Positions 43,895-53,513 are shown, numbered from the stretch's first letter. The stretch is DNA of 64,000 nucleotides from CAZKEW01 sp964558915 (GCA_964558915.1 CAZLFV010000002.1:39594-103593), one strand, 5' to 3'. Notes: generated by a model not told the origin, from the letters alone. Made by a program: numbers and translations.

Positions 43895-46669
43895 ATGGCG
43901 GAAGAATTTGATGTGAAGAGCACGCTGAACCTCCCCCAGACCTCGTTTTCGATGAAGGCGAAGCTGGCCCAGAAGGAGCCCGAGATGCTCAAGAAATGGG
44001 ATAAGATCGGGCTTTACAAAGAAATTCTGAAAAAACGGCAGAAGGCCCCGACGTTCATTCTTCATGACGGGCCTCCCTACGCCAACGGAAGAATCCACCT
44101 GGGCACGGCACTGAACAAGATCCTGAAGGACTTTATCGTCAAGACTAAAACGATGCAGGGTTATCTTTCACCCTATCTCCCCGGCTGGGATTGTCACGGC
44201 CTCCCGATCGAAATCAGGGTGGACCAGATCTTGGGGCCGAAAAAAAAGGAACTCTCGATCATCGAGGTCAGGGAGGAATGCCGGAAATACGCCCTCAAGT
44301 TCATCGATATCCAGAGGGAGGAATTCGTCAGGCTAGGCGTATTCGGCGAGTGGCCCAAGCCTTATTTGACGATGGATCCTGAATACGAGGCCGATGTCCT
44401 GAAGCACCTGGCTGCTTTTTTTGCGTCGGGGAATGTTTACAAAGGCCTGCGGCCGGTTCACTGGTGTCCGCATTGCCAGACCGCCCTGGCCGAGGCAGAA
44501 ATCGAATACAAGGACCGTTCTTCGCCGTCGATCTATGTGAAATTCCCGCTCGGATCTGACCTGTCGGCCAAATATCCCACTCTTGCTGGCAAAAAGGTAT
44601 CCGTCATCATCTGGACGACAACACCCTGGACCCTTCCCGCGAACCTGGCCATCGCCTTCCATCCGGAGCACGAATACGTCGCCTTCGAGTCAGGGAGTGA
44701 AGTCTATATTGTGGCCAAGAGGCTTCTCCCCGTTGTCACGGAGGAACTCGGATTTCGGGATCACAAGGTCCTGGCCTCGTTCCTGGGGAGGGAGATGGAG
44801 GGACTCGAGGCGCGCCATCCCTGGATCAACCGCGAATCCGTGCTTGTCCTTGCCGATTACGTGACTCTGGAAGACGGGACCGGGTGCGTTCACACGGCGC
44901 CCGGCCACGGGCAGGAAGATTACCTGACTGGGCTGGCCTATAAACTGGAGATTTATACTCCGGTCGATAACGAAGGAAAATTCATCCCCCAGGTGGAACG
45001 ATACGGCGGCAAAAATGTTTTTGAAGCCAACCGCCTGATTACCGAGGACATGAAGAAAGACGGGACGTTGCTCAAGGAGGGAGTGATCACCCATTCCTAT
45101 CCCCATTGCTGGCGCTGCAAGAACCCGGTCATTTTCCGCGCCACCGCTCAGTGGTTCATCTCGATGGACACCGCAGACCTGAAGAAGAAGGCCCTCGCGG
45201 AGATCAAGAAAGTGCGCTGGATTCCGCCCTGGGGAGAGGAACGGATGGCCAGCATGGTCAGCGGCCGGCCGGACTGGTGCATCTCCCGTCAGCGCAGCTG
45301 GGGCATTCCCATCCCCGCTTTCTACTGCCATTCCTGCGGCCATATTCTGGCTTCAGAGGAGATCACCCTGCGGGTTGCCGATCTCTTTGGCCGCGAAGGC
45401 TCCAATTCCTGGTTCAAAAAAGACGCCGCGGAAATCCTGCCGCCTGGGAGCCGGTGCCCGAGGTGCAGTTCGGAAAAATTTGACAAAGAAAATAACATCC
45501 TCGACGTCTGGTTTGAATCGGGAACAAGCCATACCGTGCTCGGAAAAAGACCCGACCTGCCCTGGCCCGCGGATGTCTATATCGAAGGCCATGACCAGCA
45601 TCGCGGCTGGTTCAACAGCTCCCTTTTTATCGGCGTCGGCGTCGAAGGCCGGTCGCCCTACAGAACATGCATCACCCATGGTTTCATGCTTGATGAGCAG
45701 GGGAGGGCCATGTCGAAGTCCTTGGGCAATTTTATCGAGCCCGAAGAGGTCATCTCGCAGAGTGGGGCCGAAGTCCTCCGCCTCTGGGTGGCCATGCTCA
45801 ATTTCAAGGAGGATACAAAGTTCGGGAACGAGATCCACCAAAGGCTCGTCGAAGCTTACCGGAAGATCAGGAACACCTGGCGGTTTATCCTGGGGAACAT
45901 TCACGATTTCCTTCCCGGCGAGGAAACCGTCAAGAAGGAAGACATGCTTCTTCTTGACCGCTGGATCATGGAAAAAACCGCCGAGGTGGGCCAACGAACT
46001 CTGCGGGCCTATGATGAATATGAATATCATGTGATTTTCCACTCCATCTATAATTTTTTCACCGTGGACCTCAGCTCCTTCTATCTGGATGTGCTCAAAG
46101 ACAGGCTATACTGCTCGGCCAGGAGCTCTCTTCTTCGGAAATCCGGCCAGACGGCCCTGTTCCATGTTCTCAAGAACACGCTCATCCTGATGGCTCCGAT
46201 CCTTTCCTTCACTTCTGAGGAGGCCTGGGAAAGCATGCCTCCGTTTAAAGGCAAAGAAGAATCCGTGCACCTTGAGATGTTCCCGGCCTTTAAGGAGAAA
46301 TGGCTGGAGCCGGAGCTCTGCGAGGAAATGGACAGGCTTCTCGTCTGGCGCGAAGCCGTGCTCAAGGAGTTGGAGAAGGCCAGGGAAGAAAAGTTGATCG
46401 GCAACTCTCTTGAAGCTCAGGTGACTCTTCGAGTGCCCTCTTCTGACTGGAACCTGGCTCAAAAATACATGCGCGACCTGGCCTCGCTTTTTATCGTTTC
46501 CCGAGTCGTCCTTGATGAGGGGCCTGGAGCAGAGCTTGGCGTTCAAGTGTCCAGGGCGCCGGGAGAGAAGTGTCAGCGCTGCTGGAACTATTCCACCTCT
46601 GTGGGGAAAAGCAGCGATTATCCCCAGTTCTGCGAGCGCTGCGAAGACGTGGTCAGAAAGATGAGCTGA
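43895..46669 (+). CDS. ileS: isoleucyl-tRNA synthetase
   Basis: The 924-residue class I synthetase has PPYANGRIHLG (residues 60-70, the HIGH-type motif), an editing domain with WTTTPWTLPANLAIAF and PGHGQEDYLTG, AMSKSLGN (about 605, KMSKS motif), and a C-terminal zinc finger with CQRCWNY and CERC. This is the bacterial IleS1 type with zinc domain. The ATG at 43895 follows GGAG by seven bases; a GTG four codons earlier overlaps that site. The stop overlaps the lspA start (TGATG). Confidence 0.96.
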   Translation: MAEEFDVKSTLNLPQTSFSMKAKLAQKEPEMLKKWDKIGLYKEILKKRQKAPTFILHDGPPYANGRIHLGTALNKILKDFIVKTKTMQGYLSPYLPGWDCHGLPIEIRVDQILGPKKKELSIIEVREECRKYALKFIDIQREEFVRLGVFGEWPKPYLTMDPEYEADVLKHLAAFFASGNVYKGLRPVHWCPHCQTALAEAEIEYKDRSSPSIYVKFPLGSDLSAKYPTLAGKKVSVIIWTTTPWTLPANLAIAFHPEHEYVAFESGSEVYIVAKRLLPVVTEELGFRDHKVLASFLGREMEGLEARHPWINRESVLVLADYVTLEDGTGCVHTAPGHGQEDYLTGLAYKLEIYTPVDNEGKFIPQVERYGGKNVFEANRLITEDMKKDGTLLKEGVITHSYPHCWRCKNPVIFRATAQWFISMDTADLKKKALAEIKKVRWIPPWGEERMASMVSGRPDWCISRQRSWGIPIPAFYCHSCGHILASEEITLRVADLFGREGSNSWFKKDAAEILPPGSRCPRCSSEKFDKENNILDVWFESGTSHTVLGKRPDLPWPADVYIEGHDQHRGWFNSSLFIGVGVEGRSPYRTCITHGFMLDEQGRAMSKSLGNFIEPEEVISQSGAEVLRLWVAMLNFKEDTKFGNEIHQRLVEAYRKIRNTWRFILGNIHDFLPGEETVKKEDMLLLDRWIMEKTAEVGQRTLRAYDEYEYHVIFHSIYNFFTVDLSSFYLDVLKDRLYCSARSSLLRKSGQTALFHVLKNTLILMAPILSFTSEEAWESMPPFKGKEESVHLEMFPAFKEKWLEPELCEEMDRLLVWREAVLKELEKAREEKLIGNSLEAQVTLRVPSSDWNLAQKYMRDLASLFIVSRVVLDEGPGAELGVQVSRAPGEKCQRCWNYSTSVGKSSDYPQFCERCEDVVRKMS

Positions 46670-47166
46670 TGAAAAAGACGCCCTCCTACTTCTTGCTGAT
46701 TGCCGTCTTGATTGTTCTCGACCAGGCTTCGAAATGGCTTATAGCCCGGTGCGTTCCGCCGTACAGCAGCATGAAAATTATTCCCGGGTTTTTCAACATC
46801 ACGCATATCCGTAACAGGGGCGCAATTTTTGGAGCTTTTTCGCATCCCGATAGACCTCTCGTCTTTGGGCTTCTGACCGCGGCCTCTTTTATGGCCCTTG
46901 TGCTCGTTGCCTTTTATTTTTATAAAACTCCGGCCTCGGAGCGGGGGCTGAAGCTGGCCCTCTCTCTCATCCTCGCCGGAGCTCTAGGAAACCTTGTTGA
47001 CCGCATTTTCAGGGGCTACGTGATTGATTTTCTCGATTTTTATATTAAAACTCGGCACTGGCCATTTTTTAATGTGGCTGACTCCTGCATTACCATCGGC
47101 GCGGTTCTCCTGCTCTTCTTTTTCTTGATAAGGAAGCCTCAATGCACCCCATCCTCATCCGCATAG
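46669..47166 (+). CDS. lspA: lipoprotein signal peptidase (signal peptidase II)
   Basis: The 165-residue four-helix membrane protease has DQASKWLI near the N-terminus, GALGNLVDRIFRGYVIDFLDF and FNVADSCITIG. The catalytic aspartates are in VDR and VADS. It processes the lipoproteins predicted in this window. It overlaps ileS by one base and lgt by 25 bases. Confidence 0.96.
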   Translation: MKKTPSYFLLIAVLIVLDQASKWLIARCVPPYSSMKIIPGFFNITHIRNRGAIFGAFSHPDRPLVFGLLTAASFMALVLVAFYFYKTPASERGLKLALSLILAGALGNLVDRIFRGYVIDFLDFYIKTRHWPFFNVADSCITIGAVLLLFFFLIRKPQCTPSSSA

Positions 47167-47939
47167 GCCCTGTTTCGGTCCCGACCTACGGGCTTCTGAT
47201 GGCTCTGGGAGTTGCTCTGGGGCTGCTGTTTCTGTATGTCCAGTCCAAGAAGCAGGGGCTGGACGCTCCGAAGATCTTCGACGCCGGGTTTTATACGATC
47301 CTTGTTTCTCTGGCCGGCGCCAAGCTCATCCTTTTTCTGGGCAATTTTTCTTATTATACCCGCTATCCCGGGGAGCTCCTTAGCCTGGCCCGCTCAGGAG
47401 GCGTGTTCCAGGGAGGGCTGATTTTTGGTGTCGTTTTCGCTCTCTGGTATTTCCGCAGGCGTCAGATTCCGACGTGGAAGGCGGCTGATATTGTCGGCCC
47501 TGCCCTGGCCTTGGGTCACGGATTCGGACGCATCGGCTGTTTTATGGCGGGCTGCTGTTACGGCCGCGTTTGTGAATTGCCCTGGGGCGTCCGGTTCCAG
47601 AGCCAGTTCGCCCATGACCTGACCGGCATTCCTCTAGGGATCGCCCTCCATCCGGTTCAGCTCTATGAGTCCATGTTGAATTTCTTAAATTTTCTCGTCC
47701 TCTTTTTGGTCTTGCGCCGGAAAAGATTCGACGGCCAGGTCTTTTCACTTTATTTGCTTTTTTATTCTACGATTCGTATCGGGACGGAGTATTTCCGGGG
47801 AGATCATCCCGAGAAAGCTTTTGTCCTGACGGGGTCGTCTCCGTTTCTCAGCGTGACGTTGCCCCAGCTCTTCGGCCTGGTTGGAATATTTGCCGGAGTT
47901 TTTCTGTATTTCTTTTTTAGAAACAAAAAGAGTGCTTAA
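47142..47939 (+). CDS. lgt: prolipoprotein diacylglyceryl transferase
   Basis: The 265-residue polytopic membrane enzyme has the Lgt signature HGFGRIGCFMAGCCYGR (with the essential Arg), the catalytic-region YESMLNFL and GTEYFRGD near the C-terminus. It attaches diacylglycerol to the lipobox Cys; LspA then cleaves. Gene order lspA-lgt with overlap makes a compact lipoprotein-maturation unit. Confidence 0.96.
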   Translation: MHPILIRIGPVSVPTYGLLMALGVALGLLFLYVQSKKQGLDAPKIFDAGFYTILVSLAGAKLILFLGNFSYYTRYPGELLSLARSGGVFQGGLIFGVVFALWYFRRRQIPTWKAADIVGPALALGHGFGRIGCFMAGCCYGRVCELPWGVRFQSQFAHDLTGIPLGIALHPVQLYESMLNFLNFLVLFLVLRRKRFDGQVFSLYLLFYSTIRIGTEYFRGDHPEKAFVLTGSSPFLSVTLPQLFGLVGIFAGVFLYFFFRNKKSA

Positions 47940-48831
47940 AGAGAAATTCCACATCACCCCTTCCCACGGCGGAGGCCAGCGTCTGGATATTTTTTTATCG
48001 AAAAATCTCACTCGTTTGTCCAGGTCTCAGACGCAAAAGCTCATTTCCGAGAAAAAGGTCCGGGTGAACGACGCCTGGTCAAAGCCCGGCCTCAAGCTTA
48101 GGCCGGGGGACGTCATCGAGGTCGAGATCGCGGAAGAAACGCCGACCTCCCTTCACCCGGAAGAGATAGCTCTGGATATTCTCTATTGCGATGAACACAT
48201 CGTCGTCATCAACAAGCCAGCCGGCCTCGTCGTCCATCCCGGCGCGGGAGTGACGAATGGGACTCTGGTCAACGCCCTTCTCTACCATTTTCCCAGAATC
48301 GAAAAAATTGGCCACTGGGAACGGCCGGGGATTGTTCACCGGCTCGACAAGGAAACATCCGGCGTTATGGTTGTGGCCAGAAGCCTCCCGGCCTACACCG
48401 AGCTCAAGCGCCAGTTCAAGGCACGCGAAGTCGAAAAGATCTATCTCGGGCTGGTTTGGGGGGAGCTTCAGACCATGTCGGGAAAAATAGACTGGGCCAT
48501 CGGCCGGCATCCCAGATACAGGCAGCGCATCTCGGTCCGGACAAAAAAGCCCAGGGAGGCCCTGACCTATTATTCGGTGAAAAAAGTCCTGAAAGAATTT
48601 ACGCTTCTCGAGATTAGGCCGGTTACGGGACGGACTCACCAGATCAGGGTTCACTTTGCCGCGGCCGGGCATCCGATCGTCGGGGACGGCCGCTACGGCG
48701 GCCAGGACAAGGCCAAACGGTTCACTCGGCTCTTTCTTCACGCCTGGCATCTTGTTTTTGCGCACCCTGTAACGAAGATCCTGGTCGAATTCTATGCCCC
48801 TATTCCGAAAGAATTCCAGGACATCATCCGC
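47932..48831 (+). CDS. RluD-family pseudouridine synthase, 3' end lost in the assembly gap
   Basis: An S4 RNA-binding domain (residues ~12-75, RLDIFLSKNLTRLSRSQTQK) and then the RluA/RluD catalytic domain are seen: YCDEHIVVINKPAGLVVHPG, GIVHRLDKETSGVMVVA with the catalytic Asp, and VTGRTHQIRVHFAAAGHPIV. The likely start is GTG at 47932, overlapping the lgt stop. The frame reaches the N run after residue 300 (EFQDIIR), so only the last few residues are probably missing. It modifies uridines in 23S rRNA. Confidence 0.9.
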
Positions 48832-48931
48832 NNNNNNNNNNNNNNNNNNNNNNNNNNNNNNNNNNNNNNNNNNNNNNNNNNNNNNNNNNNNNNNNNNNNN
48901 NNNNNNNNNNNNNNNNNNNNNNNNNNNNNNN
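48832..48931. other. assembly gap (100 N)
   Basis: Exactly 100 N, the usual placeholder for a scaffold gap of unknown size. The order of the two sides is therefore a scaffolding inference, and genes may be missing. Confidence 0.99.
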
Positions 48932-48996
48932 GTGCGTGTAGCTTGATTTTGAAGAGCTAACCGGGACGAATCGGTCCATTCCTTGGAGGCTTCAGG

Positions 48997-51090
48997 ATGA
49001 AAGATTATATTCCGGACAAAATCAGGAACGTCGCTTTTGTCGGCCACGGCTCGTCGGGAAAGACATCGCTGGCGGCGGCTCTGTTGTTCGATTACGGCGC
49101 CACCTCGCGGCTGACCAAAGTGGAGAAAGGCAATACCGTCACAGACTATGAACCCGAGGAGATCGACAGGAAGATCTCGATCAATTCCGCGGTCTGTTTT
49201 TTCGAAGCCAACAGCTGCAAGGTCAACTGCGTCGACACCCCCGGGTACAGCAATTTCCTCTGGGACACAAAGGCGGCCCTGAGAGCCGTGGATGGGGCGG
49301 CGGTCTTTGTCGATGCTGTGGCCGGTGTCGAGGTCGGCACAGAGAAAGTCTGGGAGATGCTCGAGGAGGTCCATCATCCGCGCCTTTTCATCATTAACAA
49401 GCTCGACCGAGAAAATGCGAGCTTCAAGCGTGCTTTCGAATCCCTCCGGGAATTCTTCGGCCGGCAGGTTGTGCCCCTCCATCTTCCTCTGGGCGAAGAA
49501 AAGGATTTTCGGGGAGTTGTGGACCTTGTCCGGATGAAGGCTTATGTGTTTGAGAGGGACGAGAGCGGGAAGTTCAAAGAAGAGGACGTCCCCGCGGCGG
49601 TGAAAGGGGACGCCGCGAAGAAGCGGGAAGAGCTCGTGGAGATGATCGCCGAAAATGACGAAAAACTGATGGAAAAGTATCTGGAGAAAGGTGAACTGAC
49701 TCCTGAGGAAATCCAGGCGGGCCTCAAGAAAGCCGTTCGCGGGCTCCAACTCTTCCCAGTGCTCGTCTGTTCAGCCCTGACAAACATCGGTGCGCAGACC
49801 GCTGCGGAGGCAATGATTAACTTGCTGCCGTCGCCTTTGGACCGTGGGGAGGTTAAGGCGAAGATCAAGGGGACCGAGGGGACCATCAAGCCCTCAACCG
49901 AAGAATCGTTTTCGGCGCTCGTTTTTAAGACGATTTCAGATCCGTACACAGGAAGGATATCCCTGTGCCGGGTTTTTTCTGGCAAGGTCAACCCGGACGC
50001 CACGATCACCAACGTGAGCAAGGACACCGATGAGAAGCTTGCCGGCCTCTTTTTCCTTGAGGGGAAAGAGCAGATCCCGGCCGGGCAGGTCAAGTCCGGT
50101 GACATCTTTGCCACGGCCAAGCTCAAGGTGACCTCGACGGGGGATACGCTTTCGGCGAAAGGCTCTGAAATCGAGTTCCCGAAGATCAAATTCCCCGAGC
50201 CTTCGATCTCGTTCGCTATTGAGCCCAAAACTCGGGCTGACGAGGACAAGATCTCCCAGGCAACCCACAGGATCACCGAGGAAGACCCGACCGTCCGGAT
50301 TGAACGCGACGCCGACACGAACCAACTGTTGATCTCCGGAAACGGCGAGCTCCATGTCAAGATCATAACGGACAAGCTCAAAAAGAGGTACAACGTTGAT
50401 GTGGATTTGAAACCGCCAAAGATCTCCTACAAGGAGACGATTAAGGGCCGCTCCGACGTCCAGGGCAAGCATAAGAAACAGACGGGCGGACGCGGCCAGT
50501 ACGGTGATGTCTGGATCAAGATGGAACCGCTGCCGCGAGGACAGGACTTCGAGTTTGAGGATAAAATTTTTGGCGGCGCCATTCCCCGGAACTATATTCC
50601 ATCAGTGCTCAAAGGCCTCGAGGAGGCCAAAAAGAAAGGCGTGCTTGCGGGCTATCCGGTGGTGGACTTCAAGGTCATCCTCTATGACGGTTCCTATCAC
50701 GAAGTGGATTCTTCAGATATCGCGTTTAAGATAGCGGCTTCGAAGGCCTTTAAGCTGGCCATGAGGGAAGCCCGGCCTACGCTTCTTGAGCCGATCATGA
50801 ATGTCGAGGTGTATACGCCCGAGGCTTACATGGGTGATATCATGGGCAACCTGAACGGCCGGCGGGGCAAGCTCCAGGGCATGGAGCAGAAGGGGAATAT
50901 GCGCATCATCAAGGCCACGGTCCCGATGGCCGAAATGCTCGACTTTGAGCCAACTTTGACGTCAATCACGGGAGGCCGTGGCTCTTTTTTGATGGAATTT
51001 TCGCACATGGAAGAAGTGCCCTCCCACCTCCAGCAGAAGATCATCGCCGAGGCCGTCAAGGAAGGCCGGGTCAAGCCGGAAGAAGAATAG
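48997..51090 (+). CDS. elongation factor G, second (EF-G2-like) type
   Basis: The 697-residue translational GTPase has GHGSSGKTS (P-loop), DTPGYSNF (G3), NKLDREN (G4) and SALTNIG (G5), then domains II-V (GGRGQYGDVWIKMEP, EPIMNVEVYTPEAYMGDIMGNLNGRRG). Canonical EF-G has GHIDAGKTTTTERIL in the P-loop region. The GSSGKTS form and KGNTVTDYEPEE marker are those of the EF-G2-like paralogue, so a dedicated role (for example recycling or a back-up translocase) is possible. No rpsL/rpsG/tuf neighbours are present, which supports the paralogue call. GGAGG lies seven bases before the ATG. Confidence 0.88.
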   Translation: MKDYIPDKIRNVAFVGHGSSGKTSLAAALLFDYGATSRLTKVEKGNTVTDYEPEEIDRKISINSAVCFFEANSCKVNCVDTPGYSNFLWDTKAALRAVDGAAVFVDAVAGVEVGTEKVWEMLEEVHHPRLFIINKLDRENASFKRAFESLREFFGRQVVPLHLPLGEEKDFRGVVDLVRMKAYVFERDESGKFKEEDVPAAVKGDAAKKREELVEMIAENDEKLMEKYLEKGELTPEEIQAGLKKAVRGLQLFPVLVCSALTNIGAQTAAEAMINLLPSPLDRGEVKAKIKGTEGTIKPSTEESFSALVFKTISDPYTGRISLCRVFSGKVNPDATITNVSKDTDEKLAGLFFLEGKEQIPAGQVKSGDIFATAKLKVTSTGDTLSAKGSEIEFPKIKFPEPSISFAIEPKTRADEDKISQATHRITEEDPTVRIERDADTNQLLISGNGELHVKIITDKLKKRYNVDVDLKPPKISYKETIKGRSDVQGKHKKQTGGRGQYGDVWIKMEPLPRGQDFEFEDKIFGGAIPRNYIPSVLKGLEEAKKKGVLAGYPVVDFKVILYDGSYHEVDSSDIAFKIAASKAFKLAMREARPTLLEPIMNVEVYTPEAYMGDIMGNLNGRRGKLQGMEQKGNMRIIKATVPMAEMLDFEPTLTSITGGRGSFLMEFSHMEEVPSHLQQKIIAEAVKEGRVKPEEE

Positions 51091-51124
51091 CCAATTGGCA
51101 CACTTTAGGCATAACTTGATAGAT

Positions 51125-52120
51125 TTAGAAACTGATTTCTAACTCCTTCTGCGATTCTTCATTGCCAGTCAGGTTTTTCAGCCTGAGGCGAAAGGTATTT
51201 TTTCCACGGCGGAGCTTTTCTAAGTTATTCTCAAGAATAAAAGGAATCTCGCGGCTGAAGAAAGCCTTCTGTTTTTCTTTAAGTTCTTCTTTCTTAATGG
51301 CGATCTCAAAAGCATCCTTATATTCCCACTGAAGTTCTTCGGCGGCATCGCGAAGTTCCAGGGCCATCTCCAACTCTGTCTTAAACAGTTCCTGTTCCGA
51401 TTTAAACCAGATGGCTGAATAGGGAATGGCCAACCTGATTGTTCCCTCAATTCTTCCCGGCTCAACAGTTCTCTTCTCGACCTCCCAAGTGAAATCAAAT
51501 AATTCCTCTTTTTTACGAGAACTCTCTTGACCCTGAGCCTCGGCCCTGGCTTGGGCCTCAGCCCGGTTGAGTTCATGCATGTAAGCGAGGTTGATATCGC
51601 GCAGAGGAGTCAGGTTATACGTGACCAGTTTGTAACCTCCCGTGCAGGTCGAGTCGAGAAAGAGGACCGGAAAGTCGCCATAATACCAGACCTCGCTGCA
51701 ACGGCTGGAGGGACCTTCTCCCATGGGGCTCGTGATTCTGTCCAGAGGAGGGCCGAAAAGGATGTATATTCTTCCCCTGTCGGTGAGCCAGCCGGCCCTC
51801 CCTTCGCCGGAAAAAAGCCTGCTGGCATCTTCAATCCGTTTAAAATAATTCATTTTGAATTCATTTTCTTCTGTCTCGGGGTCGGAATCGCGGCGTTTCC
51901 AGAATTGCTCGATGAATTGATCTTTCTTGGAGTCGGGAAGCTCGAGGAATGTTCTTTCCTCTGAGCGGGAAATGATGTACCGGACTTTAGAGAGAAAATC
52001 TGCATAGTTCGGCGGGAGTTTCCTTTGAAGGTTGTAAAGCCGGCAAGATGGCGAAAAAGCGAATAGCAAAAACAAAAAGAGCATAAAAAATTGAGCGGAC
52101 TTTTTTTTCTGCTGTTTCAT
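51125..52120 (-). CDS. GWxTD-domain lipoprotein
   Basis: The start is ATG at 52120 (MKQQKKKSAQFFMLF). A lipobox FSPSC with Cys26 makes it a lipoprotein. FLSKVRYIISRSEERTFLEL and EQFWKRRDSDPETEENEF lead to the family motif GWLTDRGRIYILFGPP (residues 110-125). The C-terminal half is a beta-sandwich-like part (GTIRLAIPYSAIWF, NTFRLRLKNLTGN). The function of GWxTD proteins is unknown. Two paralogues (one broken) follow within 4 kb. Confidence 0.85.
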   Translation of the reverse strand: MKQQKKKSAQFFMLFLFLLFAFSPSCRLYNLQRKLPPNYADFLSKVRYIISRSEERTFLELPDSKKDQFIEQFWKRRDSDPETEENEFKMNYFKRIEDASRLFSGEGRAGWLTDRGRIYILFGPPLDRITSPMGEGPSSRCSEVWYYGDFPVLFLDSTCTGGYKLVTYNLTPLRDINLAYMHELNRAEAQARAEAQGQESSRKKEELFDFTWEVEKRTVEPGRIEGTIRLAIPYSAIWFKSEQELFKTELEMALELRDAAEELQWEYKDAFEIAIKKEELKEKQKAFFSREIPFILENNLEKLRRGKNTFRLRLKNLTGNEESQKELEISF

Positions 52121-52154
52121 GGCCCTTATTTCTATATTCTCTCTACAGAGGCGA

Positions 52155-52184
52155 ATGATAAACCAAGGCGTCGTCATGTGTCAA
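52155..52184 (-). promoter_or_regulatory. promoter of the GWxTD lipoprotein gene
   Basis: TTGACA (52179-52184) and TATCAT (52155-52160) on the minus strand are 18 bp apart. Confidence 0.5.
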
Positions 52185-52239
52185 ATTGAGTTGAGCTTAG
52201 TGAGAAATCCAAAAAATTGAATTCAATTCATATTTTTGA

Positions 52240-52434
52240 ATAAAGTTGCCTGATTATTGCCCGGAGGATATCTCTAATTATGACGTTTTAACGTTGGATG
52301 ATATCTACCACTGGGAACCCACTGCCGAGGGCGCCAATAAGCCTGGAACAGGAACGCTGGAATCCAGTTACAAGAAAATCAGCAGCGTGGAGGGAGTAAG
52401 AACAATCGGGCTCAGCGTGAGGTTCATGTTCTAA
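52240..52434 (+). pseudogene. orphan 3' fragment of an outer-membrane barrel (TonB-dependent receptor-like) gene
   Basis: The frame is open from the TGA at 52237 and reads about 64 residues, ending VRTIGLSVRFMF. This is the sort of final strand with C-terminal aromatic residue seen in outer-membrane barrels, including the large TonB-dependent receptors of this lineage. There is no signal peptide, no ribosome site before the possible TTG, and no plug or barrel upstream. A very strong terminator follows. The simplest reading is the remaining 3' end of a deleted gene. Confidence 0.6.
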
Positions 52435-52457
52435 GGACAGTTCAAGCAGAAGCAGAG

Positions 52458-52494
52458 AGCCCTCCCTCCTCTTCTGGAGGGAGGGCTTTTTTTT
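52458..52494 (+). terminator. intrinsic terminator after the barrel-gene fragment
   Basis: AGCCCTCCCTCC (52458-52469) and GGAGGGAGGGCT (52476-52487) form a perfect 12-bp stem with a six-base loop, followed by eight T. The T tract is only on the plus-strand side, so the terminator served the vanished plus-strand gene. Confidence 0.9.
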
Positions 52495-53488
52495 ACTTTT
52501 TCATTTTCTCGATCGTGGCGATGATGTTTTTCACCTGAGGGACTTCGGGGTTTTCCGGGTCGAGCTCGACGAATTTATTGAAATTCTCGAGCGATTTTGA
52601 AAAATCGCCCTTGTTGAGATAGACATAGCCGAGCTTTAAGTAAGGCTTGGGCCAGTCCTTCTTGATCTGGGTGGCCAGCTCAAGAAAACGGATGGCCTCA
52701 TCAATTTTCTGGCCGGAGAAATAAATTTCTCCGATATTGTAGGCAGCCGCCTCATCTTCGGGCGAAACCTCCAGAGCCTGGCTGAAACATTTCTGGGCGG
52801 CCTCTAAGTCTCCTCTCTTCAGATTAACCTCTCCAAGGCCTGAGAAAGCGCGAACTGCCGTGGATTTATCCTTTGTGTAATCCCCCAGAGTCTCCTTGAT
52901 CTTTTCGAGGACAAAACTGTATTCTGCTTCAGCTTTGTCCAGGTCGCCTTTTTTAAAATAGCAGGTGCCGACGTTGAGATGGGCCTGGAATATCTCTGGA
53001 TATTTCGCCAAAAAGTCCTCAAATATTTTGAGGGCCTCATCATACTGTCCCTGATCGATCAAATCATTTCCCTGATCAAAGAATTTCATCGAGGTCTCGT
53101 CAGTGAGGAGGGCGGCCAACCCGGTTATTTTTTTCAGGGTAAAAGTGATCGGAGGGTTGATTGTGAGCTGCTGGACCTTCATATCAACAAATGAGTTGGA
53201 ATAGCCCTGCTTCGAAGCCGTGATTCTCCAGAAGCCCGTGCCCATTCCGGCCACAGCGAAATGGCCTTTTTTGTCTGAATATCCTTCGAGCTTTGTCTTG
53301 GTCTTTCGACTCTCCACAACAATTAAAACCTTTTCCAGAGGCTGACCGTTTTCATCCACGACAACGCCGGAAATCCTTCCCTTGCCCATTTGTTCCTGAG
53401 CGAAGAGAGCAGGGATCAACCCTAAGCTGAGGATGATCAAAATCGAACGCCCTAGACGGAAAACGTGATGTCCTGAATGATAGCTCAT
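52493..53488 (-). CDS. secreted TPR protein with an N-terminal carboxypeptidase-regulatory-like domain
   Basis: The 331-residue protein has a signal peptide (SILIILSLGLIPALFAQE). A CarboxypepD_reg-like beta sandwich follows (GRISGVVVDENGQPLEKVLI, GHFAVAGMGTGFWRI; residues ~37-117), then five or so TPR units (for example AHLNVGTCYFKKGDLDKAEA, AAYNIGEIYFSGQKIDEAI). AAGGAGG precedes the ATG. It lies just downstream of the broken GWxTD gene. Periplasmic assembly or binding is likely; no enzyme motif is seen. Confidence 0.82.
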   Translation of the reverse strand: MSYHSGHHVFRLGRSILIILSLGLIPALFAQEQMGKGRISGVVVDENGQPLEKVLIVVESRKTKTKLEGYSDKKGHFAVAGMGTGFWRITASKQGYSNSFVDMKVQQLTINPPITFTLKKITGLAALLTDETSMKFFDQGNDLIDQGQYDEALKIFEDFLAKYPEIFQAHLNVGTCYFKKGDLDKAEAEYSFVLEKIKETLGDYTKDKSTAVRAFSGLGEVNLKRGDLEAAQKCFSQALEVSPEDEAAAYNIGEIYFSGQKIDEAIRFLELATQIKKDWPKPYLKLGYVYLNKGDFSKSLENFNKFVELDPENPEVPQVKNIIATIEKMKK

Positions 53489-53513
53489 GACATCCTCCTT
53501 TGAGAGAAAAAGC

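Noticed and set aside
48079..49749. 556-residue minus-strand open frame crossing the N run
   Set aside because: It exists only because the N bases contain no stop; it is antisense to the pseudouridine synthase and EF-G.
52246..52434. Independent small gene of 62 residues starting at TTG
   Set aside because: There is no ribosome site or signal peptide, and the C-terminal barrel-like strand with a terminator fits a gene remnant better.
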